In this document: positions 1-7,517 of the stretch, piece after piece
Layout of the letters: each line of letters opens with the position of its first letter
Numbering within the stretch: position 1 is the stretch's first letter
NCBI GenBank assembly: GCA_900555615.1
Contig: USMB01000019.1
Location: forward strand, 1 to 29,384
From: an uncultured Clostridium sp.
Lineage (GTDB): Bacteria; Bacillota; Clostridia; TANB77; CAG-508
Direction of reading: 5' to 3'
DNA: 29,384 nucleotides
Program-made: the position numbers and the translations under genes
Notes under the pieces: model-generated
What the model saw: the letters and a program-made list of their open reading frames with translations, nothing else
The model's database searches: none
What the model was told of the DNA's origin: nothing

Positions 1-219
1 GAAGAAGCAAAAGAAATTATAAAAACATTTATAGAAATGATAAAAAGAGAAATAACAGATGAAGAGCAATTAAAAAAATTAGAAGATGCTATAGCATTTA
101 AAAATGTATCAAATATGCCAGCAAGAGTAAAATGTGCACTTTTAGCATGGCATACATTAGAAGATATGTTAAATAAAAATGATCAAAGTGGAAAAGGAAC
201 AATAAATTGTTGCCACTAA
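1..219 (+). CDS. sufU: SufU-type iron-sulfur scaffold protein, C-terminal part
   Basis: The reading frame is open from base 1, so the 5' part of the gene lies outside the window; 72 codons are visible. The end carries the block PARVKCALLAWHTLE, which matches the C-terminal signature of SufU/NifU-like proteins, including the last of the three conserved cysteines. SufU works with the cysteine desulfurase SufS in Fe-S cluster assembly and sulfur transfer in Gram-positive bacteria. The stop is 23 nt before mnmA, which also needs sulfur from a desulfurase, so co-transcription is sensible. The tail ends GTINCCH, with two extra adjacent cysteines I cannot explain. Any internal methionine start would be artificial. 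Confidence 0.85.
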   Translation, partial: EEAKEIIKTFIEMIKREITDEEQLKKLEDAIAFKNVSNMPARVKCALLAWHTLEDMLNKNDQSGKGTINCCH

Positions 220-242
220 AATATAAAGAAAAGGTATAAAAA

Positions 243-1298
243 ATGGAGAATAAAAAAGTATTATTAGGAATGAGTGGAGGCGTAGACAGTAGTGTATCTG
301 CCTTACTCTTAAAACAAAATGGATATGAACCAATTGGAATAACATTAGAATTATTTACAGGAAGTAGTTGTTGTAATATAAACACATATATAGATGCCAA
401 AAATGTATGCAACTCAATAGGAATACCACACTTTACGGATAATTGTAAAGAAATGTTTAAAAAACATGTTATACAAGACTTTATTGACTGCTATTCAAAT
501 TGCAAAACACCAAATCCATGTATAGAATGTAATAAATATATGAAGTTTGGATATATGTGGAAAAAGGCAAAAGAATTAGGATGCGAATATATTGCGACAG
601 GTCATTATGCCAAAACAGAATATAGTGAGGAATATAGCAGATGGGTATTAAAAAAATCAAATGCAGGTAAAAAAGATCAAAGTTATGTTTTATGGAATAT
701 TCCAAAAGAATTAATAGAACATGTAGTATTTCCACTTGCTAATTTTGAAAGTAAAGACCAAATTAGAGAAATAGCAAGAGAAAACAATTTAAAAGTAGCA
801 AATAAGCCAGATAGTGAAGATATTTGTTTTGTTCCAGATGGAAACTATAAAAAGTTTTTGGAAAATAATTCTGATATAAAGCCTAAAGTTGGAAATATAG
901 TAAATTCTAAAGGAGAAGTATTAGGAAAACATACAGGATTGTACAATTATACAATTGGTCAAAGAAAAGGGCTAGGAATTTCTTATAAAGTTCCACTATT
1001 TGTAATAGGATTTAATCCATTAAAAAACGAAGTAATAGTTGGAGAAGAAAGCGAATTATATCAAAAAGAAATAAATGTAAAAGATGTAAACTTATTATTA
1101 ATAGACGAAATAAAAGATCCAATAGAAGTTGAGGTAAAAACAAGATATTCTTCAAAAGTAGCCAAAGCAGTAATTGAGGCAAATGGAGAAAATCAAGTAA
1201 AAGTTACATTTGATGAACCACAAAGAGCAATAACTCCAGGTCAATCAGCTGTATTTTATGTTGGAGACATTGTATTAGGAGGAGGCAAAATATGTTAA
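243..1298 (+). CDS. mnmA: tRNA-specific 2-thiouridylase MnmA
   Basis: Catalyses ATP-dependent 2-thiolation of U34 in tRNAs for Lys, Glu and Gln, in the cytoplasm. The 351-aa product has the PP-loop SGGVDSS at residues 11-17. The two expected catalytic cysteines are C96 (in NPCIECN) and C195 (in DICFVPDG). The C-terminal part has the usual GQRKGLGI and PGQSAVFY blocks of the tRNA-binding and beta-barrel domains. Length is normal for the family. The N-terminal third is unusually cysteine-rich (CC at 43-44, C56, C68, C83, C87, C93), as I recall for a clostridial MnmA subgroup. It follows sufU by 23 nt and overlaps tcdA by 7 bp, so the three genes look like one operon joining sulfur mobilisation to tRNA modification. 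Confidence 0.95.
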   Translation: MENKKVLLGMSGGVDSSVSALLLKQNGYEPIGITLELFTGSSCCNINTYIDAKNVCNSIGIPHFTDNCKEMFKKHVIQDFIDCYSNCKTPNPCIECNKYMKFGYMWKKAKELGCEYIATGHYAKTEYSEEYSRWVLKKSNAGKKDQSYVLWNIPKELIEHVVFPLANFESKDQIREIARENNLKVANKPDSEDICFVPDGNYKKFLENNSDIKPKVGNIVNSKGEVLGKHTGLYNYTIGQRKGLGISYKVPLFVIGFNPLKNEVIVGEESELYQKEINVKDVNLLLIDEIKDPIEVEVKTRYSSKVAKAVIEANGENQVKVTFDEPQRAITPGQSAVFYVGDIVLGGGKIC

Positions 1299-2044
1299 AC
1301 CAATTTTCAAGAACAGAATTAGTAATAGGAAAAGAAGGATTAGAAAAATTAAGTAATACAAAAGTCGCAATATTTGGTTTAGGAGGTGTAGGTTCATTTG
1401 TTTTAGAAGGACTTGTTAGAGCAGGAGTTGGAAATTTTGTATTAATAGATGATGATAGAATTTGCTTAACAAATTTAAATAGACAAATATTAGCAACAAG
1501 AAAAACGGTTGGACAACCTAAAGTAGAAGTTGCAAAGCAGAGAATTTTAGATATTAATCCAGATGCAAATGTAGAAATACATCAAGAATTTTTTATGCCA
1601 GAAACAGAAGGAATACTTGACAATTCAATTGATTATATTGTAGATTGTATAGATACAGTAACAGCTAAAATTGAATTAGTAGTAAGAGCAGATAAATTAA
1701 ATATTCCAATAATCTCTTGTATGGGAACAGGAAACAAATTAGATCCAACTAGATTTGAGGTTACAGATATTTATAAGACCAGTGTTTGTCCTCTTGCAAA
1801 AGTAATGAGAAAAGAATTGAGAAGTAGAGGAATAAAAAAATTAAAAGTAGTGTATTCAAAAGAAGAACCAGTAAGATTAAATGAGACAACAGAAAATAGT
1901 TGTAAACATAATTGTATTTGTCCACCAGGAACAAAAAGGAAATGTACTATAAGAAATCAAGTACCAGGAAGTGTTTCATTTGTTCCATCAGTTGCAGGTT
2001 TAATAATAGCTGGAGAAGTAGTTAAATCAATATTAAATAATTAA
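1292..2044 (+). CDS. tcdA: tRNA threonylcarbamoyladenosine dehydratase (TcdA/CsdL, ThiF-HesA family)
   Basis: An E1-like adenylating enzyme that cyclises t6A37 of tRNA to ct6A. The 250-aa product has the Rossmann nucleotide-binding motif GLGGVGS at residues 29-35, the downstream acidic LIDDD and NLNRQ blocks of the ThiF/MoeB fold, and the TSVCPLAKVMRKELR segment seen in YgdL/CsdL proteins. A cysteine group near the C-terminus (SCKHNCICPP, then KRKC) is probably the region binding metal or accepting sulfur. The start overlaps the mnmA end by 7 bp, and its ribosome site (GGAGG) lies inside mnmA, so translation is probably coupled. Partner desulfurases support TcdA in E. coli, which fits the SUF gene two positions upstream. 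Confidence 0.9.
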   Translation: MLNQFSRTELVIGKEGLEKLSNTKVAIFGLGGVGSFVLEGLVRAGVGNFVLIDDDRICLTNLNRQILATRKTVGQPKVEVAKQRILDINPDANVEIHQEFFMPETEGILDNSIDYIVDCIDTVTAKIELVVRADKLNIPIISCMGTGNKLDPTRFEVTDIYKTSVCPLAKVMRKELRSRGIKKLKVVYSKEEPVRLNETTENSCKHNCICPPGTKRKCTIRNQVPGSVSFVPSVAGLIIAGEVVKSILNN

Positions 2045-2053
2045 GGTGTAATA

Positions 2054-2305
2054 ATGAGAAGAGCATATAAAGAAATAAATAAAGAAGAAACAGAAACCAC
2101 AATAAATGTGTTATATGATGAAAAATTGATATCTATATATACAAATAAGATTGAACTACAAAAACAACTCAAAAAGGTATTAGGAAAGCCAAAAAGAGAA
2201 GATATCAGAGGTAATTCTATTATAGGTAGTTGTTGGGAAGTTCCATTTAGTGAAAAAACTAAAATTTCCCAAATGATGTTGAAAGCAAATATTTTTGAAT
2301 TGTAA
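2054..2305 (+). CDS. Conserved small protein of unknown function (83 aa)
   Basis: A compact, charged, soluble-looking protein with no signal peptide or membrane segment. It starts 9 nt after tcdA with AAGGTG as ribosome site, so it is the last gene of the sufU-mnmA-tcdA operon. The sequence has a predicted alpha/beta feel, with a SIYTNK strand, a KLKKVLGKP-like helix end and SCWEVPF. I have the impression that similar short proteins occur in Clostridia but I cannot name a family. Its base use matches the neighbours, so it looks native. A role connected with tRNA modification or Fe-S supply is only guilt by association. Confidence 0.65.
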   Translation: MRRAYKEINKEETETTINVLYDEKLISIYTNKIELQKQLKKVLGKPKREDIRGNSIIGSCWEVPFSEKTKISQMMLKANIFEL

Positions 2306-2359
2306 TTTCAATAAAAATTCAATAAAAGTTCTATATAATCAATATATGGAGATGATAAA

Positions 2360-2610
2360 ATGAAAGTTTTAATAATAGAAGATGAATATAGTTTAGCAGA
2401 TGCACCAAAGGATAGCTATGTATTTAAAAATATAAACTATGACTTTGAAGAAGGCAAAATGGTAATTTGGATAAAGATACAGAAAATGAGATTTTAAAGA
2501 TATTTAAACATCTTTCTAAAGATGAAAATAAATGTGTCATTATTGTTACACACTCTCAAAATGTTTGTGATAATGTGGATATAGTATATAATTTGCAGAA
2601 AAAGAATTGA
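2360..2610 (+). pseudogene. Chimeric remnant: response-regulator start joined to ABC transporter ATPase fragments
   Basis: Three pieces are stitched together. From 2360, MKVLIIEDEYSLADA is the typical first strand of an OmpR-family receiver, with ribosome site GGAGATG. It runs in frame into SYVFKNINYDFEEGKM, the strand just before Walker A of a MacB/LolD-like ABC ATPase, then stops at 2495-2497. In another frame, from 2461, GNLDKDTENEILKIF leads into CVIIVTHS and a stop at 2608-2610; this is the D-loop, H-loop and end of such an ATPase. Walker A, signature and Walker B are all gone. Inference: a response regulator, kinase and ABC operon was reduced by at least two large deletions. With the promoter at 2607, this is what fills the 390 bases between the 83-aa gene and the orphan gene. 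Confidence 0.8.
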
Positions 2611-2635
2611 CTTTATGTAAATAAAGATGTATAAT
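2607..2635 (+). promoter_or_regulatory. Sigma-A promoter of the orphan 113-aa gene
   Basis: TTGACT at 2607-2612, a 17-bp spacer, and TATAAT at 2630-2635. Transcription would start near 2642. The leader then opens with a small hairpin (ATTGC/GCAAT, 2644-2658) before the ribosome site GGAGG. The -35 box overlaps the stop codon of the ABC remnant. Confidence 0.75.
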
Positions 2636-2695
2636 TAAGAAAGATTGCGAAGAGCAATTGTACGATATCACCACATTATTATGGAGGTAAGACAA

Positions 2696-3037
2696 ATGAA
2701 AAGACTTTCTTATACTGCAGAGACCGTTAAAGGAATTTTCTATTTTGCGGCAAAGGAAGAAGAGGGCAAAAAATTCCTGGACAGTGTGTGGATTCAGAAA
2801 AATGATGGGACCAAAGAGTTCTATCGGATGAACCCGCAGGGTGCAGAGCTTAAATTGACTCCTAAAGTTTTTGGAGAAGCTCTGGAGGCACTGTTTATCA
2901 ATGAGCCTAAAGCAATTGATGATATCAAGAGCTGGGTTATTGATGATCATGAATTTTTTGAAGCGATGATTGAGGCATATTCGAAATTTATGTCCCCACT
3001 GGTGCATAATGGTTTATATGCATTGATTACTCACTAA
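2696..3037 (+). CDS. Orphan protein of unknown function (113 aa), atypical base composition
   Basis: I do not recognise this protein. Translation most likely starts at ATG 2696, eight bases after GGAGG; an upstream ATG at 2645 in the same frame lies in the leader hairpin and has no ribosome site. The product is soluble, with no membrane segment, rich in E, K, F and A, and has a mid-region FGEALEALF and a terminal HNGLYALITH. It looks mostly helical. Base composition is unlike the surroundings: 28 of 60 bases are G or C at 2821-2880 against 18 of 60 at 3241-3300, with codons such as CCG, CGG and CTG that neighbours avoid. It has its own promoter and terminator and sits between two broken loci, which points to recent acquisition from a GC-richer relative. 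Confidence 0.75.
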   Translation: MKRLSYTAETVKGIFYFAAKEEEGKKFLDSVWIQKNDGTKEFYRMNPQGAELKLTPKVFGEALEALFINEPKAIDDIKSWVIDDHEFFEAMIEAYSKFMSPLVHNGLYALITH

Positions 3038-3044
3038 TCGGGAG

Positions 3045-3078
3045 ACTGCAAGTTGATTTATTTCAGCTTGCAGTTTTC
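3045..3078 (+). terminator. Strong intrinsic terminator of the orphan gene
   Basis: A 12-bp stem (ACTGCAAGTTGA pairing with TTCAGCTTGCAGT, one G-U pair) with a short A/T loop, followed by TTTTC. It begins 8 nt after the orphan stop codon and closes the cassette that starts with the promoter at 2607. Confidence 0.85.
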
Positions 3079-3184
3079 TGCTATGTGTGATAATATAGAA
3101 TTATGAACTGAATATGAACAAATATCTTCATATAAAATTCATTTTAAAAATATATAATATTCCAGATAAAGGAAGTAGATAGAA

Positions 3185-3865
3185 ATGTTTAATATTTTAG
3201 TAGTAGAAGATGACAAAAATTTAAGAAAATTGATAACAACATGTTTAATGAAAAATCATTATAACACATATGAAGCAATCAATGGCGAAGAAGCGTTAGA
3301 AGTGCTTGATAGAAATTACATTGATTTAATTGTAAGTGATGTAATGATGCCAAAAATGGACGGATTTGAATTAATAAAAGAATTAAGAGAATGTGATTAT
3401 AAAGTACCAATTTTAATAATTACTGCTAAAAGTGATATTCAAGATAAAAAACAAGGATTTTTACTTGGTGCAGATGATTATATGGTAAAGCCAATAGATA
3501 TTGAAGAATTAATTTTAAGAGTACAAGTTTTATTGAAAAGAAGCAAAAGTGCTAATGAAAAAAGAATACAAATAGGAGATTTGGTGCTTAATTATAATCA
3601 AATGAGTGTAACAAGAAAGGAAAAAGTATATTCCTTAGCTCAAAAAGAATTTTTGCTTTTATATAAATTCCTAAGCACTCCAAATACAATTTTTACTAGA
3701 CAAGAATTGATAGAAGAGATTTGGGGACTAGAAAGTGAATCAGATTATAGAACTGTTGATGTGCATATCAAAAGAATTAGAGAAAAAATGGCTGATGCAA
3801 AAGAGTTTGAAATAGTTACAATTAGAGGAATTGGATATAAGAGTATAATTCATGAAAAGGAGTAA
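3185..3865 (+). CDS. OmpR/PhoB-family response regulator
   Basis: A cytoplasmic DNA-binding response regulator of 226 aa, normal length. The receiver domain (about residues 2-115) has the acidic pair D9/D10, phospho-acceptor D52 (in SDVMMPKMDG), T80 and K102 (in MVKP). The C-terminal winged helix (about 130-222) has FLLLYKFLS, TRQELIEEIWG, the recognition-helix region RTVDVHIKRIREKM and the final RGIGYK wing. It is followed after 3 nt by its histidine kinase. Downstream is a ruined ABC exporter, the type of transporter such pairs often control, so the original target may be lost. A TATAAT at 3153-3158 could be its -10, but I see no convincing -35. Confidence 0.93.
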   Translation: MFNILVVEDDKNLRKLITTCLMKNHYNTYEAINGEEALEVLDRNYIDLIVSDVMMPKMDGFELIKELRECDYKVPILIITAKSDIQDKKQGFLLGADDYMVKPIDIEELILRVQVLLKRSKSANEKRIQIGDLVLNYNQMSVTRKEKVYSLAQKEFLLLYKFLSTPNTIFTRQELIEEIWGLESESDYRTVDVHIKRIREKMADAKEFEIVTIRGIGYKSIIHEKE

Positions 3866-3868
3866 ACT

Positions 3869-4981
3869 ATGTTTGAAAAGATTTTTGGAAAAAGAAGATC
3901 AATAAGAAGATCTTTAGTAATAGATTTTATTATTGCAACAGTAATTGTTGTAATAATATCAATTGGTGGTTTTTCACTATTTGTTAGTAATGTTGCAGCT
4001 GAAAAATTAATACAAATAAATGCAAGTAGTCCTGAACAAATTAAAGAAATTTTAACAATCTTGAGAAGAGGTGCAGCACTTTTAGCCTTTAGTACAATAA
4101 TTATTGGAGAAATAGTTATGAGGCTTGCAAGTAAAAAAATGTTGAAACCAATACAGCAAATAACAGAAGCTACGCAAAAAGTTGCATCTGGAAATTTTAA
4201 TGTAGAATTAAAAACTGAAAGAAAAGACGAAATAGGCGAATTGACAGAAAATTTTAATAAAATGGTAAAAGATTTGAAAAGTATAGAGTGTCTACAAAAA
4301 GAATTTATAGATAATGTATCACATGAAATAAAAACACCAATCACTTCAATTCAAGGATTTAGTCAATTACTAGAAGATGATAGGATAACAAATGAGGAAA
4401 GAAAAGAATATTGTGAAATAATCAAAGAAGAATCAAATAGATTATTGAATTTATCAACAAATATTTTAAAGCTTTCAAAGTTGCAAAACCAAAACAAAAT
4501 AGTCAATAAAAAACAAGTAGATGTAGCTGAACAATTAAGAAAAGCAGTTGCATTGCTAGAGCCAAAGTGGAAAGACAAAGAAATTACTTTTAATGTAAGT
4601 TTAGATGAAAAATATTTTTATGGTGATGAAGAATTACTCTTTCAAGTTTGGGTTAATTTAATTGATAATGCAATTAAGTTTTCAAATTTAAAAGGAAAAA
4701 TAGATGTTGTTTTAAAGCAAAAAAATCAAATAATAGAAGTGCAAATTAAAGATCATGGAATAGGAATGTCAGAAGAAGAGAAAGATAGAATTTTCAAGAG
4801 ATTTTATCAAATAGATAAATCACATTCAGAACAAGGAAGTGGCTTAGGCCTTGCTATTGCAAAACGTATTGTTGACTTATCTGGTGGAACTATAACAGTT
4901 AATAGTAAAGAAAATGTAGGAACTACAATGATTGTTTTTTTACCAATTGAAGATGAAACAAATAGAATTTTGATAGTTTAG
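3869..4981 (+). CDS. Membrane sensor histidine kinase
   Basis: A 370-aa HisKA-type kinase that should phosphorylate the upstream regulator. Two membrane helices (about residues 17-40 and 68-86) enclose a very short outside loop of roughly 28 residues, so it probably senses something in the membrane or through a partner. A HAMP linker follows (about 87-139, with KPIQQIT and DEIGELTENFN). The phospho-acceptor is H152 (in NVSHEIKTPITS). The ATPase domain has N-box N267, G1 DHGIGM (295-300) and G2 GSGLGLAI (323-330). The catalytic core is complete. The last six residues, NRILIV, run directly into ABC exporter sequence, so the natural C-terminus may have been replaced at a deletion junction. Confidence 0.92.
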   Translation: MFEKIFGKRRSIRRSLVIDFIIATVIVVIISIGGFSLFVSNVAAEKLIQINASSPEQIKEILTILRRGAALLAFSTIIIGEIVMRLASKKMLKPIQQITEATQKVASGNFNVELKTERKDEIGELTENFNKMVKDLKSIECLQKEFIDNVSHEIKTPITSIQGFSQLLEDDRITNEERKEYCEIIKEESNRLLNLSTNILKLSKLQNQNKIVNKKQVDVAEQLRKAVALLEPKWKDKEITFNVSLDEKYFYGDEELLFQVWVNLIDNAIKFSNLKGKIDVVLKQKNQIIEVQIKDHGIGMSEEEKDRIFKRFYQIDKSHSEQGSGLGLAIAKRIVDLSGGTITVNSKENVGTTMIVFLPIEDETNRILIV

Positions 4982-5891
4982 CAAGAAATGGGCTAAGAAA
5001 ATAGCAGGAAAAAGTTCAAAACATTTTATAAATCAACAACATTCATTAGGAAAAGTAAATGGATATATAGAAGAAATGTTGAATGGTCAAAAAGTTGTAA
5101 AAGTATTTACACATGAAGAAAAATCAAAAGAAGAATTTAATAAATTAAATGATATGCTAAATGATGATATGTATAAGGCAAATAAATATGCAAATATATT
5201 AATGCCAATTGCCAATAATTTAGGAAATCTTCAATATGTATTGATAGCAACAGTTGGAACAATAGTATCATTTTTACAATTAACAAGAAATTTTTCGCAG
5301 CCAATCAACCAAGTAATGAATAATTTAAATGCAAAAATTGAAAATGGCAAATTAGTAGAAACATCAGAAAGAACAGGAATGTGGGCATGGAAACATCCAC
5401 ATCATGATGGAAAAATTAGATATGATGGAATAAATATAAACAAAATAAAGAAAAGTGATTTAAGAAGATCACTTGGAATGGTATTACAAGATGTAAATTT
5501 ATTTACAGGAACAATAAAAGAAAATATCAAATATGGAAATCAAAGTGCAACAGATGAAGAAGTAAAGCAGGCAGCCAAACTTGCTAATGCAGATGGATTT
5601 ATAGAAAGATTGCCAAATGGATATAATACAATGTTTTCTGGAAATGGAGCTCAATTGTCACAAGGTCAAAGACAGCTTATTTCTATTGCGAGAGTTGCAA
5701 TAAATAATCCACCTGTAATGATTTTAGATGAGGCAACTTCAAGTATTGATACAAGAACAGAAAAAATAGTTCAAGATGGTATGGATCACGGTAAGATTAT
5801 TGAAAGAGGAAATCATGAAGAATTAATGGCTGAAAAAGAGAATATTATCAATTATATACTGGTGCATTTGAGTTGGAATAAGGAGTGGTAG
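4977..5891 (+). pseudogene. ABC exporter pseudogene with several internal deletions and a 3' frameshift
   Basis: Remnant of a full-length (about 600-aa) multidrug-type exporter with fused membrane and ATPase domains. The frame opens at 4977 with SKKWAKKIAGKSS, well inside the membrane domain; an ATG at 5076 is internal. Recognisable pieces follow in order: the coupling region (NGYIEEMLNGQKVVKVF), the last membrane helices (VLIATVG then TIVSFLQL), GMWAWKHPH, then directly GKIRYDGI, LSQGQRQ (signature), VMILDEATSS (Walker B), and HGKIIERG. Walker A and the H-loop are missing. Compared with the family there are four internal gaps, all in frame. Near the end, the correct finish YYQLYTGAFELE with a stop at 5879-5881 is in another frame, so the open frame runs to 5891 with a nonsense tail. 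It cannot be an active ATPase. Confidence 0.88.
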
Positions 5892-5892
5892 T

Positions 5893-6456
5893 ATGAAATT
5901 TGTGCTAATAACAGGTCCGCAAGCAGTTGGAAAAATGACAGTAGGTCAAGAATTGGAAAAAATTACAGATTTAAAATTATTGCATAATCATATGACAATA
6001 GAGATTTTAATCAAGATTTTTAAGTATAGTAGTGAATCTTTTAAAAAATTAAATGAAGAATTTAGAATACAGATTTTTAAAGAATTTGCAAAAAGTGACC
6101 AATATGGAATGATATTTACTACTACTTGGGATTTTGATGATAAAGAAGAATGGGAGCGAATTTACGAATATATAAAAATATTTAAAGAATATAATGCAGA
6201 AATTTATATTGTTGAATTGGAAGCAGATTTAGATGAGAGATTAAAAAGAAATAAAACAGAGAATAGACTTGCTAATAAAGCATCAAAAAGAAATTTGGAA
6301 TGGAGTCAAAATGATTTATTAAAATCTGTTCAAAAGTATAGATTCAATTCCAGAGAAAATGAGATAAAGGAACCAAATTATCTTAGGATAAATAATACTA
6401 ATATTTCTGCTGAAGATGTAGCAAAGATGATAAAAGAAAAATTTTTGTGGGAATGA
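5893..6456 (+). CDS. P-loop kinase-like NTPase (shikimate kinase/AAA_33-like)
   Basis: A 187-aa soluble protein with an N-terminal Walker A variant GPQAVGKM (residues 8-15), as in small nucleoside or metabolite kinases and zeta-like phosphotransferases. Later parts include HNHMTIE, which may hold substrate-binding residues, TTTWDFDD, the strand YIVELEADLDERLKRN (the lid-arginine region of small kinases) and a C-terminal helix. It starts two bases after the exporter pseudogene frame, with AGGAGTGG as ribosome site. Substrate cannot be told from sequence; chloramphenicol-phosphotransferase-like or shikimate kinase-like roles are only fold analogies. Base use matches the genome. Confidence 0.75.
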   Translation: MKFVLITGPQAVGKMTVGQELEKITDLKLLHNHMTIEILIKIFKYSSESFKKLNEEFRIQIFKEFAKSDQYGMIFTTTWDFDDKEEWERIYEYIKIFKEYNAEIYIVELEADLDERLKRNKTENRLANKASKRNLEWSQNDLLKSVQKYRFNSRENEIKEPNYLRINNTNISAEDVAKMIKEKFLWE

Positions 6457-6520
6457 AAGCTTGAATTGGCCAGCACGGTGTTGCTCAATTGGATAATGAG
6501 CATAATGCTGAACGATCAGT

Positions 6521-6576
6521 AAAAATGGGGTCGATCCTTTTTTTTACACGTGAAAAAAAGGACCGACCCCATTTTT
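6521..6576. repeat. Dispersed palindrome, copy 1 (bidirectional terminator-like)
   Basis: An inverted repeat of 24-nt arms around a short TACACGTG loop. Each arm reads from the outside: A5, T, GGGG, TCGGTCC, T7 (the left arm has one A for G, giving TCGATCC). The same arms with a different loop occur at 28772-28826. A GC-rich stem flanked by A and T tracts on both sides would terminate transcription from either strand. The preceding 64 bases (6457-6520) hold short partial inverted repeats but no gene I can support. Confidence 0.85.
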
Positions 6577-6580
6577 ACCA

Positions 6581-6610
6581 TTTTTACATTTTTACGACAA
6601 AATGTAAAAA
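6581..6610. repeat. Perfect A/T-rich hairpin
   Basis: TTTTTACATTTT at 6581-6592 pairs exactly with AAAATGTAAAAA at 6599-6610 around a 6-nt loop (TACGAC). It begins four bases after the dispersed palindrome, giving two hairpins in tandem just before the GT8 operon promoter. It could extend the terminator or bind a regulator; it lies upstream of the -35 box at 6616. Confidence 0.7.
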
Positions 6611-6615
6611 AATTC

Positions 6616-6644
6616 TTGATAAAATTTAAGCAAAATGATAAAAT
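6616..6644 (+). promoter_or_regulatory. Sigma-A promoter of the glycosyltransferase/acyltransferase block
   Basis: TTGATA at 6616-6621, a 17-bp spacer, TAAAAT at 6639-6644. The start point would be near 6651, which excludes the in-frame GTG at 6651 as a start codon and supports ATG 6678 for the first gene. Confidence 0.75.
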
Positions 6645-6677
6645 TAATAAGTGAAAATAATTAAAGAAGAGGGAAAG

Positions 6678-7517
6678 ATGATAAACTTATTATTATGTGG
6701 AAATGAAAAAGTATTTGACGGAGCATTAACAGAACTAATATCAATAACAAACAGAACAAAAGAAGTAATAAGATGCTATATATTTACAGCAGAATTAACA
6801 AGAATAAAACCAGAATATACAGCAATAAATGAAGAACAAGTTGGATTTTTAAATAGGGTAGTAAAACAAAAAAATCCAGATAATCAAGTAATAAGAGTAG
6901 ATGTAACAGAAATATATGAGAAACAATTTAAAAATTGTGCAAATGAAGGAGCATATTGTACACCATATACATTATTGAGATTATTAGCAGATTTAGTGCC
7001 AGAGATGCCAGAAAAATTATTATATTTAGATATAGATATGATGGCTGGTGGTGATATTTCTAAATTATACAACATAGATATTACAGAATATGAGTATGCG
7101 GCAGTAAAAGAAAAATATGGATGTTGGTTAATAAGACCTGATTATATAAATGCAGGAATGTTATTATTAAACATGAAGAAAATAAAAGAAACAGGACTGT
7201 TAGAAAAAGCAAGAGAAAGAATTAAAACTAAAAAAATGTTATTTGCAGACCAAGATGCAATTTATTGGTCAACAACTAAAAAGAAGATTTTACCAAGAAT
7301 TTATAATGAACAATCAAAATTTAATAAAAAAGACACAATCATATGTCATTTCTGTAAAAGATTAATGTTTTTACCATATCCGCATACAGAAAATTTCAAA
7401 CAATGGAATATAGAAGAAGTTCATAAAGTATTGAAATGTTATTATTTTGACGAAGATTTAGATGAATATATAAAATTAAAAGAAGAGTATAGAATGAAAA
7501 AGAAAGAGGAAGTTTAG
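6678..7517 (+). CDS. Family 8 glycosyltransferase (GT8)
   Basis: A retaining sugar transferase using a nucleotide-sugar donor, probably cytoplasmic or membrane-associated. The 279-aa product has the DxD metal site D118-I-D120 in LLYLDIDMM, the preceding TPYTLLRLL segment, the NAGMLLLNM block and ADQDAIYW, all typical of the LgtC/glycogenin-like fold. The late HFCKRLMFLPYPH segment probably gives the second metal-binding histidine. Start chosen at ATG 6678 after AGAGGGAAAG. The next gene begins directly after its stop and carries a second GT8 domain, so the two may add successive sugars to one acceptor. No membrane helix is visible. Acceptor and sugar are unknown. Confidence 0.88.
   Translation: MINLLLCGNEKVFDGALTELISITNRTKEVIRCYIFTAELTRIKPEYTAINEEQVGFLNRVVKQKNPDNQVIRVDVTEIYEKQFKNCANEGAYCTPYTLLRLLADLVPEMPEKLLYLDIDMMAGGDISKLYNIDITEYEYAAVKEKYGCWLIRPDYINAGMLLLNMKKIKETGLLEKARERIKTKKMLFADQDAIYWSTTKKKILPRIYNEQSKFNKKDTIICHFCKRLMFLPYPHTENFKQWNIEEVHKVLKCYYFDEDLDEYIKLKEEYRMKKKEEV

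Noticed and set aside
2295..2322. TTGAATT/AATTCAA inverted repeat after the 83-aa gene as a terminator
   Set aside because: A/T-only stem with a long loop and no T-run.
6651..6677. GTG at 6651 as the start of the first GT8 gene
   Set aside because: It coincides with the predicted transcription start point and has no ribosome site; ATG 6678 follows AGAGGG and begins the conserved part.
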